The position numbers were made by a program, and so were the translations under genes. This document shows, in pieces, positions 40,660-51,181 of a DNA stretch of 64,000 nucleotides; within the stretch, counting starts at the first letter, position 1, and each line of letters begins with the position of its first letter. The notes under the pieces are model-generated. The model ran no database searches. It worked only from the letters and a program-made list of their open reading frames with translations, and had not been told where the DNA came from. Origin of the DNA: Caldalkalibacillus salinus (GTDB taxonomy: Bacteria; Bacillota; Bacilli; Caldalkalibacillales; JCM-10596); assembly GCF_016745835.1 (NCBI RefSeq), contig NZ_JAERVL010000006.1, positions 62,001-126,000 on the forward strand, written 5' to 3'.

Positions 40660-41289
40660 CTAGGCGTCGATATTTTCGATAAAATTTCGCAACAGTTTCA
40701 TCCCAGTGGGTCCACTTTTCTCAGGGTGGAACTGCATCCCGAGTAAACGTTCTGTTCCGACCACACCCGGTACGCGTGTGTCCCCATAAATAGCTTCTGC
40801 TATGCGTGCCTCTTCCTTCATCTCCGCGACATAGTAGGAGTGGACGAAGTACGTATAGCCTTGGTCTATATTTGCTAAAATCGGATGGCCTTTTTTCAGA
40901 TGTTCAAGTCGGTTCCATCCCATATGGGGGACCTTGTAACGTTGTCCTTGCGCATCCTGTCCCGAAAACCGCTGAACATGTCCCTCCAAGAGGTTTAGAC
41001 CTTCGTGATGTCCTCCCTCTTCACTACTCGTAAAAAGGAGCTGCATGCCAAGACATATCCCGAGTAATGGGGTCTCCCGCTCTACAAGCTCACGCATGAC
41101 CTGGTCTAAGCCTGTGCGCCTCAGCTGAGCAATGGCGTCTCCAAACGCACCGACACCAGGCAGGATGACTTTTTCAGCTTGACGGATGATTTCAGCGTCC
41201 TCAGTCACTTGGTAAGCATGGCCGAGTCGTTCAATCGCTTTACTCACACTGTGGAGGTTGCCCATTCCATAATCGACGATGGTGATCAT
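40660..41289 (-). CDS. hisH: Imidazole glycerol phosphate synthase glutaminase subunit HisH
   Basis: 209 residues, class I glutaminase: ILPGVGAFGDAI, nucleophile Cys in LLGICLGMQLLF, and the His/Glu pair in MQFHPEKSGPTG. The start MITIVDYGMGNLHSVSKAIERLG is canonical. It supplies ammonia to HisF. It is two bases from hisB's stop. Confidence 0.97.
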   Translation of the reverse strand: MITIVDYGMGNLHSVSKAIERLGHAYQVTEDAEIIRQAEKVILPGVGAFGDAIAQLRRTGLDQVMRELVERETPLLGICLGMQLLFTSSEEGGHHEGLNLLEGHVQRFSGQDAQGQRYKVPHMGWNRLEHLKKGHPILANIDQGYTYFVHSYYVAEMKEEARIAEAIYGDTRVPGVVGTERLLGMQFHPEKSGPTGMKLLRNFIENIDA

Positions 41290-41291
41290 CG

Positions 41292-41894
41292 TTACAACAT
41301 TCCTTTCGTTGAAGGGATCCCTTTGACTCTGGGATCCATCCCAGTGGCTTCATCTAGTGCACGGGCACAAGCTTTAAACATCGCCTCAATTTGATGATGT
41401 GTGTTATGTCCGTAATGTAGTAACACGTGTAGATTCATCCGTGCCTCTAAGGCGAATTTCCAGAAAAACTCATGGACAAGCTCTGTATCAAACTGCCCGA
41501 CCGTCGACTGAGACAGCGTCGCTCTGTATTCGAGGTGTGGGCGATTGCTCAGATCGACCACCACTTGAGCCAGGGTTTCATCCATGGGAACGAAGCTGTT
41601 ACCGTATCTGCGAATCCCTTTTTTATCTCCTAATGCTTCCTTCAAGGCGGCCCCGAGGCAAATGCCCACATCTTCGGTTGTGTGGTGAGCGTCAACCTCC
41701 ACATCGCCGTTCGCTTTAATGTGTAAATCGAAGTGGCCATGCCTCGTAAATAGGTCGAGCATATGGTCTAGAAAAGGAACGCCTGTGTCAATCTCACTTT
41801 TTCCTTCTCCATCTATGTTAAGTTGAAGCTCTATTTGTGTCTCACTCGTATTCCTTACGACACGGTACGAACGCGGTTGGTTAGGATTCTCCAT
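41292..41894 (-). CDS. hisB: Imidazoleglycerol-phosphate dehydratase
   Basis: 200 residues from the ATG at 41892-41894, preceded by GAGGAGG; the upstream in-frame start at 41924 is deeper in hisD and lacks such a site. Mn-binding motifs DTGVPFLDHMLDLFTRHGHFDL, DAHHTTEDVGICLGAAL and LLHYGHNTHHQIEAMFKA are intact. It is the monofunctional enzyme, without the histidinol-phosphatase domain found in enterobacteria. It overlaps hisD by 14 bp. Confidence 0.96.
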   Translation of the reverse strand: MENPNQPRSYRVVRNTSETQIELQLNIDGEGKSEIDTGVPFLDHMLDLFTRHGHFDLHIKANGDVEVDAHHTTEDVGICLGAALKEALGDKKGIRRYGNSFVPMDETLAQVVVDLSNRPHLEYRATLSQSTVGQFDTELVHEFFWKFALEARMNLHVLLHYGHNTHHQIEAMFKACARALDEATGMDPRVKGIPSTKGML

Positions 41895-43185
41895 CGTCTT
41901 CCTCCTCTTGTTGGGTCGCTTCAACTCTTTTTTGAATCGCCTGAGCGTGACCTTCTAATCCTTCATACCGAGCCAGTGCCATTATTTTATGAGCGTTTTG
42001 CAGGAGGTCTTGTTCGCTATATGAGATGATACTACTTTTCTTCGTAAAATCATCGACATTCAGAGGAGAAGCGAAACGAGCTGTACCGTTTGTAGGCAGT
42101 ACGTGGTTAGGACCAGCAAAATAATCACCCACAGGTTCAGAGCTATACTCGCCGAGGAAGATCGCACCAGCATGACGGATATTTCCAAGTAGTTTAAACG
42201 GGTCTTGGACGAGAAGCTCCAAATGTTCAGGGGCGATTTCGTTGACGGCATGCACCGCTTCTTCTAATGTTTCTGTGACATAGATGGCGCCGTAATCCCG
42301 AATAGACGCTGTTGCGATGGCCTTTCTCGGAAGGCTTTGAATTTGAGTCTCTACTTCAGATTGCACACGTTGCGCGAGAGTATGGGAAGGTGTCACGAGC
42401 ACAGAGGAAGACATGGGATCATGCTCCGCCTGTGATAGAAGGTCGGCAGCAATATAGGCTGGGTTCTGTTCCTCGTCTGCGAGCACCACGATTTCACTTG
42501 GACCTGCCACCATATCAATATCAACGGTGCCAAATACTTCTCTTTTGGCCAGAGCGACATAGATATTCCCGGGTCCGACAATTTTATCTACCGGTTGAAT
42601 CGTGTCTGTTCCATACGTGAGCGCGCCGATCGCTTGAGCTCCGCCCGCTTTATAGATTTCAGTCACACCTAGCAGATCAGCAGCGACGAGCACCGCTGGG
42701 GTCAGTGTGCCATCTTTTTGCGGCGGGGTGACCATCACGATCTCCTTCACCCCCGCCACTTTAGCTGGGATGACGGTCATCAGAACGGAGGAGAGTAAAG
42801 CCGCCGTCCCACCAGGCACGTACACCCCTACACGATCTAAAGGTTGGATTTTCATCCCTAAAAGGGTGCCAGATTCCCTCGTGTCAATCCAAGACTGCTT
42901 CACTTGTTTTTGATGATAACGTTCAATATTTTGGATGGCCTCTTGAAAGTAGGTGACTGCTTCCTCATCCACGTGGTCGTAAGCGGCTTTTCGCTCAGCC
43001 TCACTCACTCGGAGATCATCTAATGAAACGCCGTCCAAACGAAGCGTCAAGTGATACAACGCTTTATCACCCTCTTTTTTCACACGCTGTAAGATGTTTA
43101 GCACACTTTGTCGTTGGGCATCTGTCCCTTGCCCTATATTTCGCCGTAAAGACACTTCATCTAATTGGTCAGTGATACGAATCAT
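41881..43185 (-). CDS. hisD: Histidinol dehydrogenase
   Basis: 434 residues. Zn-site and catalytic motifs: [57 protein letters not shown], the Q/H pair in [16 protein letters not shown] and [10 protein letters not shown]. It oxidises histidinol to histidine in two NAD-dependent steps. Its start overlaps the hisG stop by four bases. Confidence 0.98.
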   Translation of the reverse strand: MIRITDQLDEVSLRRNIGQGTDAQRQSVLNILQRVKKEGDKALYHLTLRLDGVSLDDLRVSEAERKAAYDHVDEEAVTYFQEAIQNIERYHQKQVKQSWIDTRESGTLLGMKIQPLDRVGVYVPGGTAALLSSVLMTVIPAKVAGVKEIVMVTPPQKDGTLTPAVLVAADLLGVTEIYKAGGAQAIGALTYGTDTIQPVDKIVGPGNIYVALAKREVFGTVDIDMVAGPSEIVVLADEEQNPAYIAADLLSQAEHDPMSSSVLVTPSHTLAQRVQSEVETQIQSLPRKAIATASIRDYGAIYVTETLEEAVHAVNEIAPEHLELLVQDPFKLLGNIRHAGAIFLGEYSSEPVGDYFAGPNHVLPTNGTARFASPLNVDDFTKKSSIISYSEQDLLQNAHKIMALARYEGLEGHAQAIQKRVEATQQEEEDDGES

Positions 43186-43829
43186 ATTTCGTCCCCCTTT
43201 TGAATCACACGATTAAATCGTGCCATGAGATCTTCTATCTGCTCAGTTTTTGTGCGGTAACTCACCTGGTTAGCGATCAGTCTCGTTGTGATGTCGTACA
43301 TGGTTTCCATTTCTTCGAGTCCATTCTCTTTTAACGTCCGCCCTGTTGAGACGATATCCACTATACGGTCCGCCAAGCCCACAATAGGAGCTAATTCAAT
43401 GGAGCCGTTTAACTTAATGACTTCAACTTGTTGTCCCTGCTGACGAAAGTAAGCTGATGCGACACGCGGGTATTTCGTCGCCACACGCGGGGCAACGGTT
43501 GGTTTCCAATCAGGTAGACCTGCAATGCTTAAGCGACAGTGACTTATCTGTAAATCAAGAATCTCGTAAACCTCTCGTTGTTCCTCTAATAGAATGTCCT
43601 TCCCTACCACTCCGAGGTCAGCCACACCATACTCCACATAGGTAGGGACGTCCGTTGGCTTAGCTAATATAAAGGACATGTTCGCCTCAGGTACATCAAT
43701 CACAAGTTTACGACTCTCCTCAAATGAATCGGGAAAGTGATCATCCGCTTGTCTTAAGAGGTCGACAGCTTCTTCAAAAATCCTACCCTTGGGCATGGCG
43801 ATGGTTAAAGTATGTTGTCCTGTACTCAT
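43182..43829 (-). CDS. hisG: ATP phosphoribosyltransferase catalytic subunit (short form)
   Basis: 215 residues; the short HisG without the C-terminal regulatory domain, which needs His[36 protein letters not shown] and the PRPP-binding loop [16 protein letters not shown] are present. It is the first committed, feedback-regulated enzyme of histidine synthesis. The ATG at 43829 follows GGAGGAGGGG and overlaps the hisZ stop. Confidence 0.97.
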   Translation of the reverse strand: MSTGQHTLTIAMPKGRIFEEAVDLLRQADDHFPDSFEESRKLVIDVPEANMSFILAKPTDVPTYVEYGVADLGVVGKDILLEEQREVYEILDLQISHCRLSIAGLPDWKPTVAPRVATKYPRVASAYFRQQGQQVEVIKLNGSIELAPIVGLADRIVDIVSTGRTLKENGLEEMETMYDITTRLIANQVSYRTKTEQIEDLMARFNRVIQKGDEI

Positions 43830-45001
43830 CACTGTGACCCCTCCTCCTGTTCTAAAGCGATTCTTTCGTCTGCTTCCACTGATACGGGTGTGTGGTCATT
43901 TTTCATTCTGTGCAGAATGACCGTGTGGTTTTCTTCACGTAATCGTTCAGCTAACGCAACCGCTTTTTGGCGTTCCTTGGACGTATATGTGATCACGACG
44001 CGTTTGTTTTCAGAGCGTGTTTCAACGGTACTCACCTCAAGAATGCGATCCACTTTTAATGAGAAGCCTATGGCCGGAGCCGGTCTTCCAAACTGCGACA
44101 AGAGATGATCATAACGCCCACCGTTTCCTATGGGGAATCCCAGATTCTGTGCGTATATCTCGAAGTGTACCCCCGTATAGTAGTCCATCTCCCTCATCAG
44201 ACTAAAATCTAGTTTGAGGTATTGTGTCACGTTATAGTCTTCTAAGACCGTCCAAAGCTCTTCTATCTCTTGTATCACTTGATCGAGATCCGCTGATTTA
44301 ATCATACCACGGACCTGCTTTAAGATATCCGTTGACCCGTGATGTGTCAGGAGTGACAATAACGCTTCCTTTTTCTCTGAGGTTAAAGCCATGTTGTTAA
44401 CGGCCCGTCTGTAACCAACGTAATCTTTGTCATATAGGGATTGTTTTAACGTTTTTTCTTGTTCATCATGATCAAGGCACTGTTTGAACAACGCCGTGAT
44501 AAATCCGGCGTGACCAATGGTAAGGGTAAAATTGGGTACTCCAGCTGCTTTTAGGGCACTAATCGCTAGCGCAATCACTTCTGCGTCCGCATCAGGCGCT
44601 TCCTCTCCAATATATTCTACACCAACTTCGGGAAATTCGGCATTACGTCCTGCCTCCTTTTCCTGTGCACGAAAAACGTGTCCCTGGTACGAGAGACGTA
44701 GGGGAAAAGGATGATCTCTAAGCAGAGAGCCCACTACTCGCGCAATCGGTGCCGTCATATCAGGACGGAGGACGAGCGATCTCCCTGAGCGGTCTAAAAG
44801 TTTAAATAACTTTTGCTCTAATGTGGCACTCACGCCCCCGACGGTGTCGTAAAATTCGAGCATCGGCGTTTCTATAGGTTCATACCCCCATTGCTGCACC
44901 GTATGTTGCACCCGAGACATAATGTCGCTTTTCTTTTTTAACAATGTGGGCAGCGTATCCCGCATGCCTATTGGCTTTTCAAAAACAAATGGCTTTGACA
45001 T
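43829..45001 (-). CDS. hisZ: ATP phosphoribosyltransferase regulatory subunit HisZ
   Basis: 390 residues, HisRS-like fold without an anticodon domain. [24 protein letters not shown]-like [44 protein letters not shown] and [32 protein letters not shown] are shared with HisRS catalytic cores. It activates and gives histidine feedback to short HisG. I use ATG at 44999-45001, eight bases from GGAG. First gene of the his operon. Confidence 0.95.
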   Translation of the reverse strand: MSKPFVFEKPIGMRDTLPTLLKKKSDIMSRVQHTVQQWGYEPIETPMLEFYDTVGGVSATLEQKLFKLLDRSGRSLVLRPDMTAPIARVVGSLLRDHPFPLRLSYQGHVFRAQEKEAGRNAEFPEVGVEYIGEEAPDADAEVIALAISALKAAGVPNFTLTIGHAGFITALFKQCLDHDEQEKTLKQSLYDKDYVGYRRAVNNMALTSEKKEALLSLLTHHGSTDILKQVRGMIKSADLDQVIQEIEELWTVLEDYNVTQYLKLDFSLMREMDYYTGVHFEIYAQNLGFPIGNGGRYDHLLSQFGRPAPAIGFSLKVDRILEVSTVETRSENKRVVITYTSKERQKAVALAERLREENHTVILHRMKNDHTPVSVEADERIALEQEEGSQ

Positions 45002-45130
45002 GACCTCCACTCCTCTATTTTAATCTCTAAAACACTGTATATTAAATCCCCAAGTGTATATGAAAATCTCTCTTAAAAAACCAAACGCTTTAGCTTGCTA
45101 ACAAATTAAAGTAAAAGTGCTATGTGAAAA

Positions 45131-45159
45131 AGTCTATCATGAGATTTATAAGGGGTCAA
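45131..45159 (-). promoter_or_regulatory. Predicted sigma-A promoter of the his operon
   Basis: TTGACC, 17 bp, TAGACT with a TG one base before the -10, on the minus strand about 130 bp before hisZ. I do not see a T-box (no antiterminator core) in the leader. Confidence 0.6.
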
Positions 45160-45187
45160 CCGTTCAACTTGCCTCCTTCTCTGATAC

Positions 45188-45229
45188 AAAAAACGAGAAG
45201 AGCGACACGTTCGTCACTCTTCTCGTTTG
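45188..45229 (-). terminator. Terminator downstream of the acetyltransferase gene
   Basis: ACGAGAAGAGTGAC...GTCGCTCTTCTCGT with TTTTT on the minus strand. Confidence 0.85.
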
Positions 45230-45244
45230 CTTAAAATAAAAAAT

Positions 45245-45733
45245 TTATACTCTTTCACGAATGGTTTGTATCGGATTCCCACCAACAAAAGATCCCGGTG
45301 CCACATCCCTTGTCACAACAGATCCTGCGGCAACAACCGCCCCATCTCCAATGGTCACACCCGGTAGAATGGTGGTATTGGCTCCTATCATTACATCTGA
45401 CCCGATATGTACTTCACCTAGACGATACTCTGATATGAGATACTCATGGGCTAATAGGGTTGTATTATATCCAATAACGGTGTTATCTCCTACTTTAATG
45501 TATTCCGGATACATAATATCCACCATCACCATCAAAGCGAATGATGTATGCTGTCCTACGGTCATACCGAGGCACGTGCGATAAATCGCATTCTTAACCT
45601 TTAAGAACGGACAGTACCTTGCCACCTGAATAAAAATGAAATTCTTCATCACTTTTATGAATGACACTGTATCATAAACCTGCCATAAACTATTGTGTCC
45701 TTCAACTGGATATCGTTTCGTCTTTCTAGCCAT
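45245..45733 (-). CDS. Hexapeptide-repeat acyltransferase (YvoF type)
   Basis: 162 residues. Left-handed beta-helix repeats begin at about residue 60 (GMTVGQHTSFALMVMVDIMYPEYIKVGDNTVIGYNTTLLAHEYL) and continue with VHIGSDVMIGANTTILPGVTIGDGAVVAAGSVVTRDVAPGSFVGGNP. The C-terminal signature and the catalytic-type His (LLAHEYL) suit an O-acetyltransferase of the maltose/galactoside or WecB family. The acceptor is unknown. It lies 29 bp behind ppaX, as in B. subtilis (yvoF after ppaX). Confidence 0.88.
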   Translation of the reverse strand: MARKTKRYPVEGHNSLWQVYDTVSFIKVMKNFIFIQVARYCPFLKVKNAIYRTCLGMTVGQHTSFALMVMVDIMYPEYIKVGDNTVIGYNTTLLAHEYLISEYRLGEVHIGSDVMIGANTTILPGVTIGDGAVVAAGSVVTRDVAPGSFVGGNPIQTIRERV

Positions 45734-45762
45734 TTATGCCTTACACCACTCTCTATGCGTTA

Positions 45763-46437
45763 CTATGAACGTGACAGCTCTTGTTGGATGGTCAGTAAAT
45801 CTTGCATCGATTCGAGCATATACGTTGGTGAGAAAGATTGGAGGTAATCGACGCCCTTCAGTGTCCAAGCCACACCAGCTGAGTCAATACCTGCTCTTTG
45901 AGCGGATTCAATATCATAACGGCTGTCTCCCACCATGAGGGTCGTCGGTGCTAAGGCCCCCAATTCTGACATGGCTTTTAGCACTGGCTCTGGATGAGGC
46001 TTAGGGTGGTCGACGTCTTGAATTGTAATGACCGTTTGCATAAAGGGTTTGAGCCCACAAAGCTCAAGGCCCATCATCGCTGTTTTACGTTGCTTCGTTG
46101 TCACAATGCCTAATTTGACCCCTCTATCATGTAAGGTTTGTATGACGTCGTAGGCGTGGGGAAAGGCTTCAACCATGTCATCGTGCACCCTCAGGTTATG
46201 CTCACGGTACACCTGTATCATGTCTTGTATACGTTCCGTATCTGTCTCTGCTTCTTCAGCAAAGATCGTCATCATATCCACTAAGGTTTTCCCCATGTGT
46301 GGGATGATGTGATCACGGGTGTATGCTTTCTCAGGGTAATATTGATTCAGCGTGTGTAAAAAGGATGATATAATCAGTTCATTTGTATCCAGTATTGTGC
46401 CGTCAAGGTCAAATAAGACGGTTGTGTATTTTCCCAT
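45763..46437 (-). CDS. ppaX: Pyrophosphatase PpaX (HAD family)
   Basis: 224 residues. HAD motif I FDLDGTILDTNELIISSFLHTL, motif II VTTKQRK, motif III KPHPEP and motif IV MVGDSRYDI. In B. subtilis PpaX hydrolyses the pyrophosphate released when HprK dephosphorylates P-Ser-HPr/Crh; it belongs to the lgt-hprK neighbourhood, as here. I use the ATG at 46435-46437, matching the family N-terminus, although an earlier ATG at 46449 is possible. Confidence 0.94.
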   Translation of the reverse strand: MGKYTTVLFDLDGTILDTNELIISSFLHTLNQYYPEKAYTRDHIIPHMGKTLVDMMTIFAEEAETDTERIQDMIQVYREHNLRVHDDMVEAFPHAYDVIQTLHDRGVKLGIVTTKQRKTAMMGLELCGLKPFMQTVITIQDVDHPKPHPEPVLKAMSELGALAPTTLMVGDSRYDIESAQRAGIDSAGVAWTLKGVDYLQSFSPTYMLESMQDLLTIQQELSRS

Positions 46438-46480
46438 GGTCCTTCTCATACTCCTTTGTGTCTGTACCTATAACGTACAT

Positions 46481-47434
46481 TTAATGGTTTGTTTCTTCTT
46501 TGAGGTAGGATTGACTAGGGGTGTGCTCCGTTCGTTTCCATAATAGCCCAATCGCAATTGTTAACAATATCGCTAGCACGAGACGCGTCAGGAGCAATGG
46601 CCACAGCGGAATACCTAATGGCAGAAATATTAAAGTATCTTCTACCACCGCATGACAGGCCACAAGGAATATGAATAATAGATACACATCGCGTTGACTC
46701 ATATTATCTTCCTTTACAGCCTGAATGATCACACCGGCGCCATATGCGAGGCCAAACAGAAGCCCAGCCCCCAACGTTGTAGACGTATTGGGTGATAAGC
46801 CTAATACTTTCGTGGCCGGTCTCATCCAACGCGTGAACAACTTCAGGAAATCCCGGTCCTTCATCCATTGAATAAAGATCATGAGCGGGATCACGATCAT
46901 TGCTAACTGCAAAATACCGATCACGGCTGTATTAAGAGCATGAAGTGTCATCGCTAACCACCCTTCAATGTTCTCCGTTGAGGTGTTCGGTATCATCCCA
47001 TACTGTGCAGGCGTTTGACCGCCAGACCAAAATAGATGAATAAGGAACGCAGAAAGGAAAGCTAAGCCTAACCTCACGGTGACTGCCACCCATGCTTTAA
47101 TCCCCACTTTGACTGCCACCGCTGTCTCAATAAAAAGATTGTGAGAAAGAGACATCATCACTGCTAGTATAAAAACTTCCTTCACGTCAAGACTTAAGCT
47201 TAAAACGGCCCCGATCCCAGCATAAAGGTTGAGAAAGTTAGCTAAAACAAAAGGGATAGCCGCTTCACCCGGCAGGCCGATCAAACGCATCAAAGGTTCA
47301 AACAGAACCACAATCCAGTCGATCACAGGCGTGAAGGATAGCAAGGTCACAATTAACGTGACGGGGAAAATGACTTTTCCTAGTACCCATGTCGTCTGTA
47401 GTCCAGCTTTTATACCCGCTTTTAATGTATCCAT
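46481..47434 (-). CDS. Nucleoside-recognition (Gate) domain membrane protein (YvoD-like)
   Basis: 317 residues with about eight to nine hydrophobic segments and two copies of a Gate-type motif (LNLYAGIGAVLSLSLDVKEVFILAVMMSLSHNLFIETAVA and LLFGLAYGAGVIIQAVKEDNMSQRDVYLLFIFLVACHAVVEDTLIFLPLG). Related proteins include SpmA/SpmB and FeoB gates; the transported substance is unknown. It lies between lgt and ppaX, where B. subtilis has yvoD, and is probably co-transcribed. Confidence 0.88.
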   Translation of the reverse strand: MDTLKAGIKAGLQTTWVLGKVIFPVTLIVTLLSFTPVIDWIVVLFEPLMRLIGLPGEAAIPFVLANFLNLYAGIGAVLSLSLDVKEVFILAVMMSLSHNLFIETAVAVKVGIKAWVAVTVRLGLAFLSAFLIHLFWSGGQTPAQYGMIPNTSTENIEGWLAMTLHALNTAVIGILQLAMIVIPLMIFIQWMKDRDFLKLFTRWMRPATKVLGLSPNTSTTLGAGLLFGLAYGAGVIIQAVKEDNMSQRDVYLLFIFLVACHAVVEDTLIFLPLGIPLWPLLLTRLVLAILLTIAIGLLWKRTEHTPSQSYLKEETNH

Positions 47435-47458
47435 AGGGCGTGCACCTCCTTCAAGCGA

Positions 47459-48322
47459 TTATTTTGTGTTTTGTTGTGCGTAGTAGAGAGGATGCTCACC
47501 TTTTTTACGGCGATAAATAATAAACGTTACGCCTGCTGCAATAAGAAACAGACTGATGACTTGAGCCATACGTAACGTATCCGTTAGCATCAGACTATCT
47601 GTTCTCATGCCTTCAATAAAGAAACGTCCGATAGAATACCATATCAGATAAGACGCAAACAGTTCCCCGACTTTCAAGTTAAGTTTACGAAGACTGATCA
47701 AGATAAAAAAGCCAACAAAGTTCCAAATTGATTCATACAAAAACGTAGGATGATGATAATAGAAACCGGGGCTCATACCAGGGCCTGGGTTGTCGTTGTA
47801 AATGTACATCTGGTTAATGATGAACTCCGGGAGTCTAAGGCCTTCTAAGAAGTCACGTGTAACAGGCCCGCCATGGGCTTCTTGGTTCATGAAGTTACCC
47901 CAACGGCCAATCCCCTGAGCAAAAATAATACTAGGGGCTACGGTATCCGCTAATCTCCAGAAATGCAGATTCCTCTTTTTCGTAAAGACGATGAGGGTGA
48001 TCACGGCCGCAATCAGCACCCCGTGAATGGCAAGCCCACCTTCCCATACCGCGATAATGTCAACAGGGTTCTGTGAGTAGTACTCCCATTCAAAAATGAC
48101 ATAGTACAAGCGTCCACCTAAGATACCTGCGGGTACACCGTATAAAACAAGGTCTAAAAACGTATCCGGGACGATGCCATGTTTTTTCCCCTCTCGTATG
48201 GATAGTGTGAGGGCTACAAACACAGCAAAACCTAATATCAAGCCATACCAATGTACGGTTAATGGGCCTAACTCTAAAGCAATCGGACTTAATGGTTCAA
48301 TCTGCTCAACTGCTTCATTCAT
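47459..48322 (-). CDS. lgt: Prolipoprotein diacylglyceryl transferase
   Basis: 287 residues, seven or so membrane segments. [16 protein letters not shown], the catalytic H in [11 protein letters not shown] (about H100), the signature [15 protein letters not shown] (about 139-153) and [13 protein letters not shown]. It transfers diacylglycerol from phosphatidylglycerol to the lipobox Cys of prelipoproteins, such as ModA in this window. It lies upstream of yvoD and downstream of hprK. Confidence 0.97.
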   Translation of the reverse strand: MNEAVEQIEPLSPIALELGPLTVHWYGLILGFAVFVALTLSIREGKKHGIVPDTFLDLVLYGVPAGILGGRLYYVIFEWEYYSQNPVDIIAVWEGGLAIHGVLIAAVITLIVFTKKRNLHFWRLADTVAPSIIFAQGIGRWGNFMNQEAHGGPVTRDFLEGLRLPEFIINQMYIYNDNPGPGMSPGFYYHHPTFLYESIWNFVGFFILISLRKLNLKVGELFASYLIWYSIGRFFIEGMRTDSLMLTDTLRMAQVISLFLIAAGVTFIIYRRKKGEHPLYYAQQNTK

Positions 48323-48457
48323 TTAATCTGTCTCCTCTCTCGCTTGATATAACATTCTCGCAATGAGCATATATCATCATTTTTTCCACTCGTTTTAGTA
48401 GAAATGATATTCATTACTTCTAGGGCATCTCCAGACTCAATCTACAGTTCACTCAAT

Positions 48458-49393
48458 CTACAGCTCTTCATTATCTTCACTTAGGATCGTGTCTTTTAGT
48501 CTGTTGTCGAAGGCTTCCGCTGCATTATATCCCATGCGCTTCAAACGGAAGTTCATTGCGGCGACTTCAACAATAACAGCTAAATTTCTACCTGGTCTCA
48601 CAGGAACGGTAATCTGTGGGATTTGGGCGTCTAAGACTTCGAGCTGTTCTTCATCTAAACCGAGACGATCATACTGCTTATTCTGATCCCAATTCTCCAA
48701 ACGACAGACAATGGCAATTTTCTTAAAGTTTCGGACTGCCCCCGCACCGAATAAGGTCATCACATTGATAATACCAACACCCCGTATTTCTAATAAGTGA
48801 CGGATCAATTCAGGCGCATGACCAATGAGGATATCCTCGGCCGTTTGTCTAATGATGACATTATCATCAGCGACTAAGCGATGCCCTCTTTTAACCAACT
48901 CAAGTGCTGTTTCACTCTTTCCTATACCACTACTCCCCGTAATCAGCACACCTATCCCGTAGATATCGACGAGCACGCCATGCATTGTTGTGCTAGGAGC
49001 CAAGCGGCTCTCAAGATAGTTGGTTAATTTGCTAATGACCTGTGTCGTGGCTAATGGGCTTCTTAACACAGGAACATTATATGTTTGTGAGGCTTGAATC
49101 AACTCATCAGGCACATTGAGCCCTCTAGAAATACAGATACAAGGGGTCTCCTCCTGACATAATCGATTCATACGGATCACTTTGTCTTCAGGATCAATAC
49201 CACTAAAAAAGGTCAACTCCGTCTTACCCAACAGCTGTACGCGTTCCGCTGGATAATACGTGAAGTAACCTGCTAGTTCGATACCAGGCCGTGAAATATC
49301 ACTTGTTGTAACCGTGCGTTCTAAGTACTGTTCGCCTGTAATCACTTCAAAATTAAATTGTTCGACCAACTCTTTGACCTTTATAGGGCTCAT
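48458..49393 (-). CDS. hprK: HPr kinase/phosphorylase
   Basis: 311 residues. Walker A GSSGIGKS at 153-160; capping and catalytic His in [12 protein letters not shown] to the [27 protein letters not shown] signature. It phosphorylates HPr and Crh on Ser46 and reverses this by phosphorolysis, releasing pyrophosphate which PpaX removes. Crh is at 31660-31917. An intergenic gap of 135 bp to lgt shows no clear terminator, so one operon is possible. Confidence 0.97.
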   Translation of the reverse strand: MSPIKVKELVEQFNFEVITGEQYLERTVTTSDISRPGIELAGYFTYYPAERVQLLGKTELTFFSGIDPEDKVIRMNRLCQEETPCICISRGLNVPDELIQASQTYNVPVLRSPLATTQVISKLTNYLESRLAPSTTMHGVLVDIYGIGVLITGSSGIGKSETALELVKRGHRLVADDNVIIRQTAEDILIGHAPELIRHLLEIRGVGIINVMTLFGAGAVRNFKKIAIVCRLENWDQNKQYDRLGLDEEQLEVLDAQIPQITVPVRPGRNLAVIVEVAAMNFRLKRMGYNAAEAFDNRLKDTILSEDNEEL

Positions 49394-49492
49394 GCTTTTA
49401 CTCCTTTTGAATGAATCATCATTAAAATCTTAACCGATTGATTTTTCCCTTAGTCTATCTTAGGCAAGATATGTATAGTTTATCATTAAATA

Positions 49493-49528
49493 TAAAAAAG
49501 AAGCTAGCCTTTTAGACGTAGCTTCTTA
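49493..49528 (-). terminator. Terminator downstream of yvlD
   Basis: AAGAAGCTA...TAGCTTCTT followed by TTTTTA on the minus strand. The hprK promoter region lies on its other side. Confidence 0.85.
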
Positions 49529-49641
49529 GGCACCTGGATATTATTGCTTTAGTCCTTGTCCTTCAATTACAAACAGGTCATGTTTATACAAATACAGCGA
49601 AAAGGTCAGTCTGATTAAGCACTAACCTTTCTCGTCAAGCA

Positions 49642-49989
49642 TTACGTGATGCGGTTGACAATCACCCGTTGTATCACCCAATTCAATATGCCGATAATGA
49701 TGCCTGCCCAGAACGCCGTCCAAAAAGAAGTAATGGTAAAACCTTCAATAAGGGTTGCCGTTAGCAGGAGCATAGCTGCGTTAATGACGAGCATAAATAA
49801 GCCAAGCGTGACGACGGTAATGGGGAATGTGAGAAAAATCAATATGGGTTTAATAAACGTATTCACAACTGAGAAAAGTAGGGCTGCCAAGAATGCAACG
49901 CTAGCACTTTCAATGGTAAAGCCTGCAAAAAAGCCAGCCACAATCATTAAGGTCGCCCAGTTTACCAGAATGCTAATCAACCACTTCAT
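49642..49989 (-). CDS. yvlD: Phage-holin-family membrane protein (YvlD)
   Basis: 115 residues, four hydrophobic segments and almost no soluble part, typical of the phage_holin_4_2/YvlD group. Despite the name these are widespread chromosomal proteins, in B. subtilis controlled by SigW and needed for resistance to some envelope stresses. It abuts the end of yvlB without a gap. Confidence 0.9.
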   Translation of the reverse strand: MKWLISILVNWATLMIVAGFFAGFTIESASVAFLAALLFSVVNTFIKPILIFLTFPITVVTLGLFMLVINAAMLLLTATLIEGFTITSFWTAFWAGIIIGILNWVIQRVIVNRIT

Positions 49990-51141
49990 TTAAACGTCCT
50001 CTCTTTCCTGTATAAAGATTGAGCCGGTCTTAGACAACAAATCAACATCATGCGCCTTTTCTTCACCTTGAGCAAGTAAATATTGCTTATGATTCGTCGT
50101 CTGGGGTCCTTCTGTTTTTACTGTATGCGGAATCTGGACATGTATATGCCCTACTTTTGTCTGGCACTGGCCATGCACACCATAAACGGCAGGGGGATAA
50201 ACAACCCGTATGGTGCCATTTGTCGTTGTCGCTTTGATATGACTGCCCTTCAAAAGGTGCTCCTCTATGCGAATGTTCCCATTGGTGGTGTCACACAAGA
50301 TCCATGCTAGGTTTCCTTGCAACTGGACACTGCCATTGGATGTTTTCCAAGTACTTTCTTCCGCATCCACTTGCAAACACTGGACTCTCCCATTTGAGGT
50401 ATTACCGGAAATTTTCCCGGTCGTTAAGTCTTGCAAACGAATGGAACCATTTGATGTGTCCACGTCTAAAAGGTTTACCTCATGCTGACTTATTTGGATA
50501 GACCCGTTGTTGGTACTGAGATTGATACGTTCATAAGCACGTCGAGGCAATGTCACCTCAAGTGAGATCTTCACATGTTTCTTGTCCTCTACTTCAAATC
50601 TATACTTTCCCTGATCAGTTGAGCTATGGATCAAAGACTTCATAATGTCCCGAGCTTCTTGTTCGTCGTCCGCTTTGGATATAACACCGATAACGTTGAT
50701 TTGACCTTCATCTCTATCCCAGGACTTAACCTTAATACTGCCATTCGATGCGAGCAATGACACATCCGTGTATGAAAATTGCGGAATACGGATGGCTTCC
50801 GTTACTTTCATTCCGCCACTCCATTGAAAATCTAAGTCGAGATCAACGTCCATGGTTTGGAGTTTATCAACGGCTTTTCCCACGAGATCTAGGAGCTTGG
50901 TGGCACCCTTGTTCGCTCCCCCAATCAGCTTATCCGTTGTCTCATGTAAATCCGCCTTCATACGTTGAAACTGTTCCCGGTAGGCTTGCTTTTCTGTGTC
51001 ATCTCCATCTTCCTGTCTAAACGTCTCACTTGTATGCTGCGTTTGATGACTTTTGTCAAGGGCATCCAATAGCTTATTTGCTTCCTCTGCGCTTATTTTA
51101 CCCTCTTCTAACATTTTTAAAATGATGCGTCTTTCTTCCAT
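49990..51141 (-). CDS. yvlB: DUF4097-family protein with N-terminal SHOCT-like motif (YvlB)
   Basis: About 383 residues. The first 30 residues (RRIILKMLEEGKISAEEANKLLDAL) form a SHOCT-like helix pair. Residues about 120-370 are a beta-strand-rich DUF4097 domain with repeated TSNGSI/TTNGTI turns, likely a beta-helix. There is no signal or membrane segment. In B. subtilis YvlB is part of the SigW regulon and associates with YvlC/YvlD. I use ATG at 51139-51141, ten bases from GGAG; the GTG at 51150 overlaps that site. Confidence 0.88.
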   Translation of the reverse strand: MEERRIILKMLEEGKISAEEANKLLDALDKSHQTQHTSETFRQEDGDDTEKQAYREQFQRMKADLHETTDKLIGGANKGATKLLDLVGKAVDKLQTMDVDLDLDFQWSGGMKVTEAIRIPQFSYTDVSLLASNGSIKVKSWDRDEGQINVIGVISKADDEQEARDIMKSLIHSSTDQGKYRFEVEDKKHVKISLEVTLPRRAYERINLSTNNGSIQISQHEVNLLDVDTSNGSIRLQDLTTGKISGNTSNGRVQCLQVDAEESTWKTSNGSVQLQGNLAWILCDTTNGNIRIEEHLLKGSHIKATTTNGTIRVVYPPAVYGVHGQCQTKVGHIHVQIPHTVKTEGPQTTNHKQYLLAQGEEKAHDVDLLSKTGSIFIQEREDV

Positions 51142-51181
51142 AGGGGTCACGCTCCTTTCAAGTCAGCGAGATACAAACACC

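Noticed and set aside
45011-45187. T-box riboswitch ahead of the his operon
   Set aside because: No specifier stem or T-box core (TGGNACCGCG) is visible.
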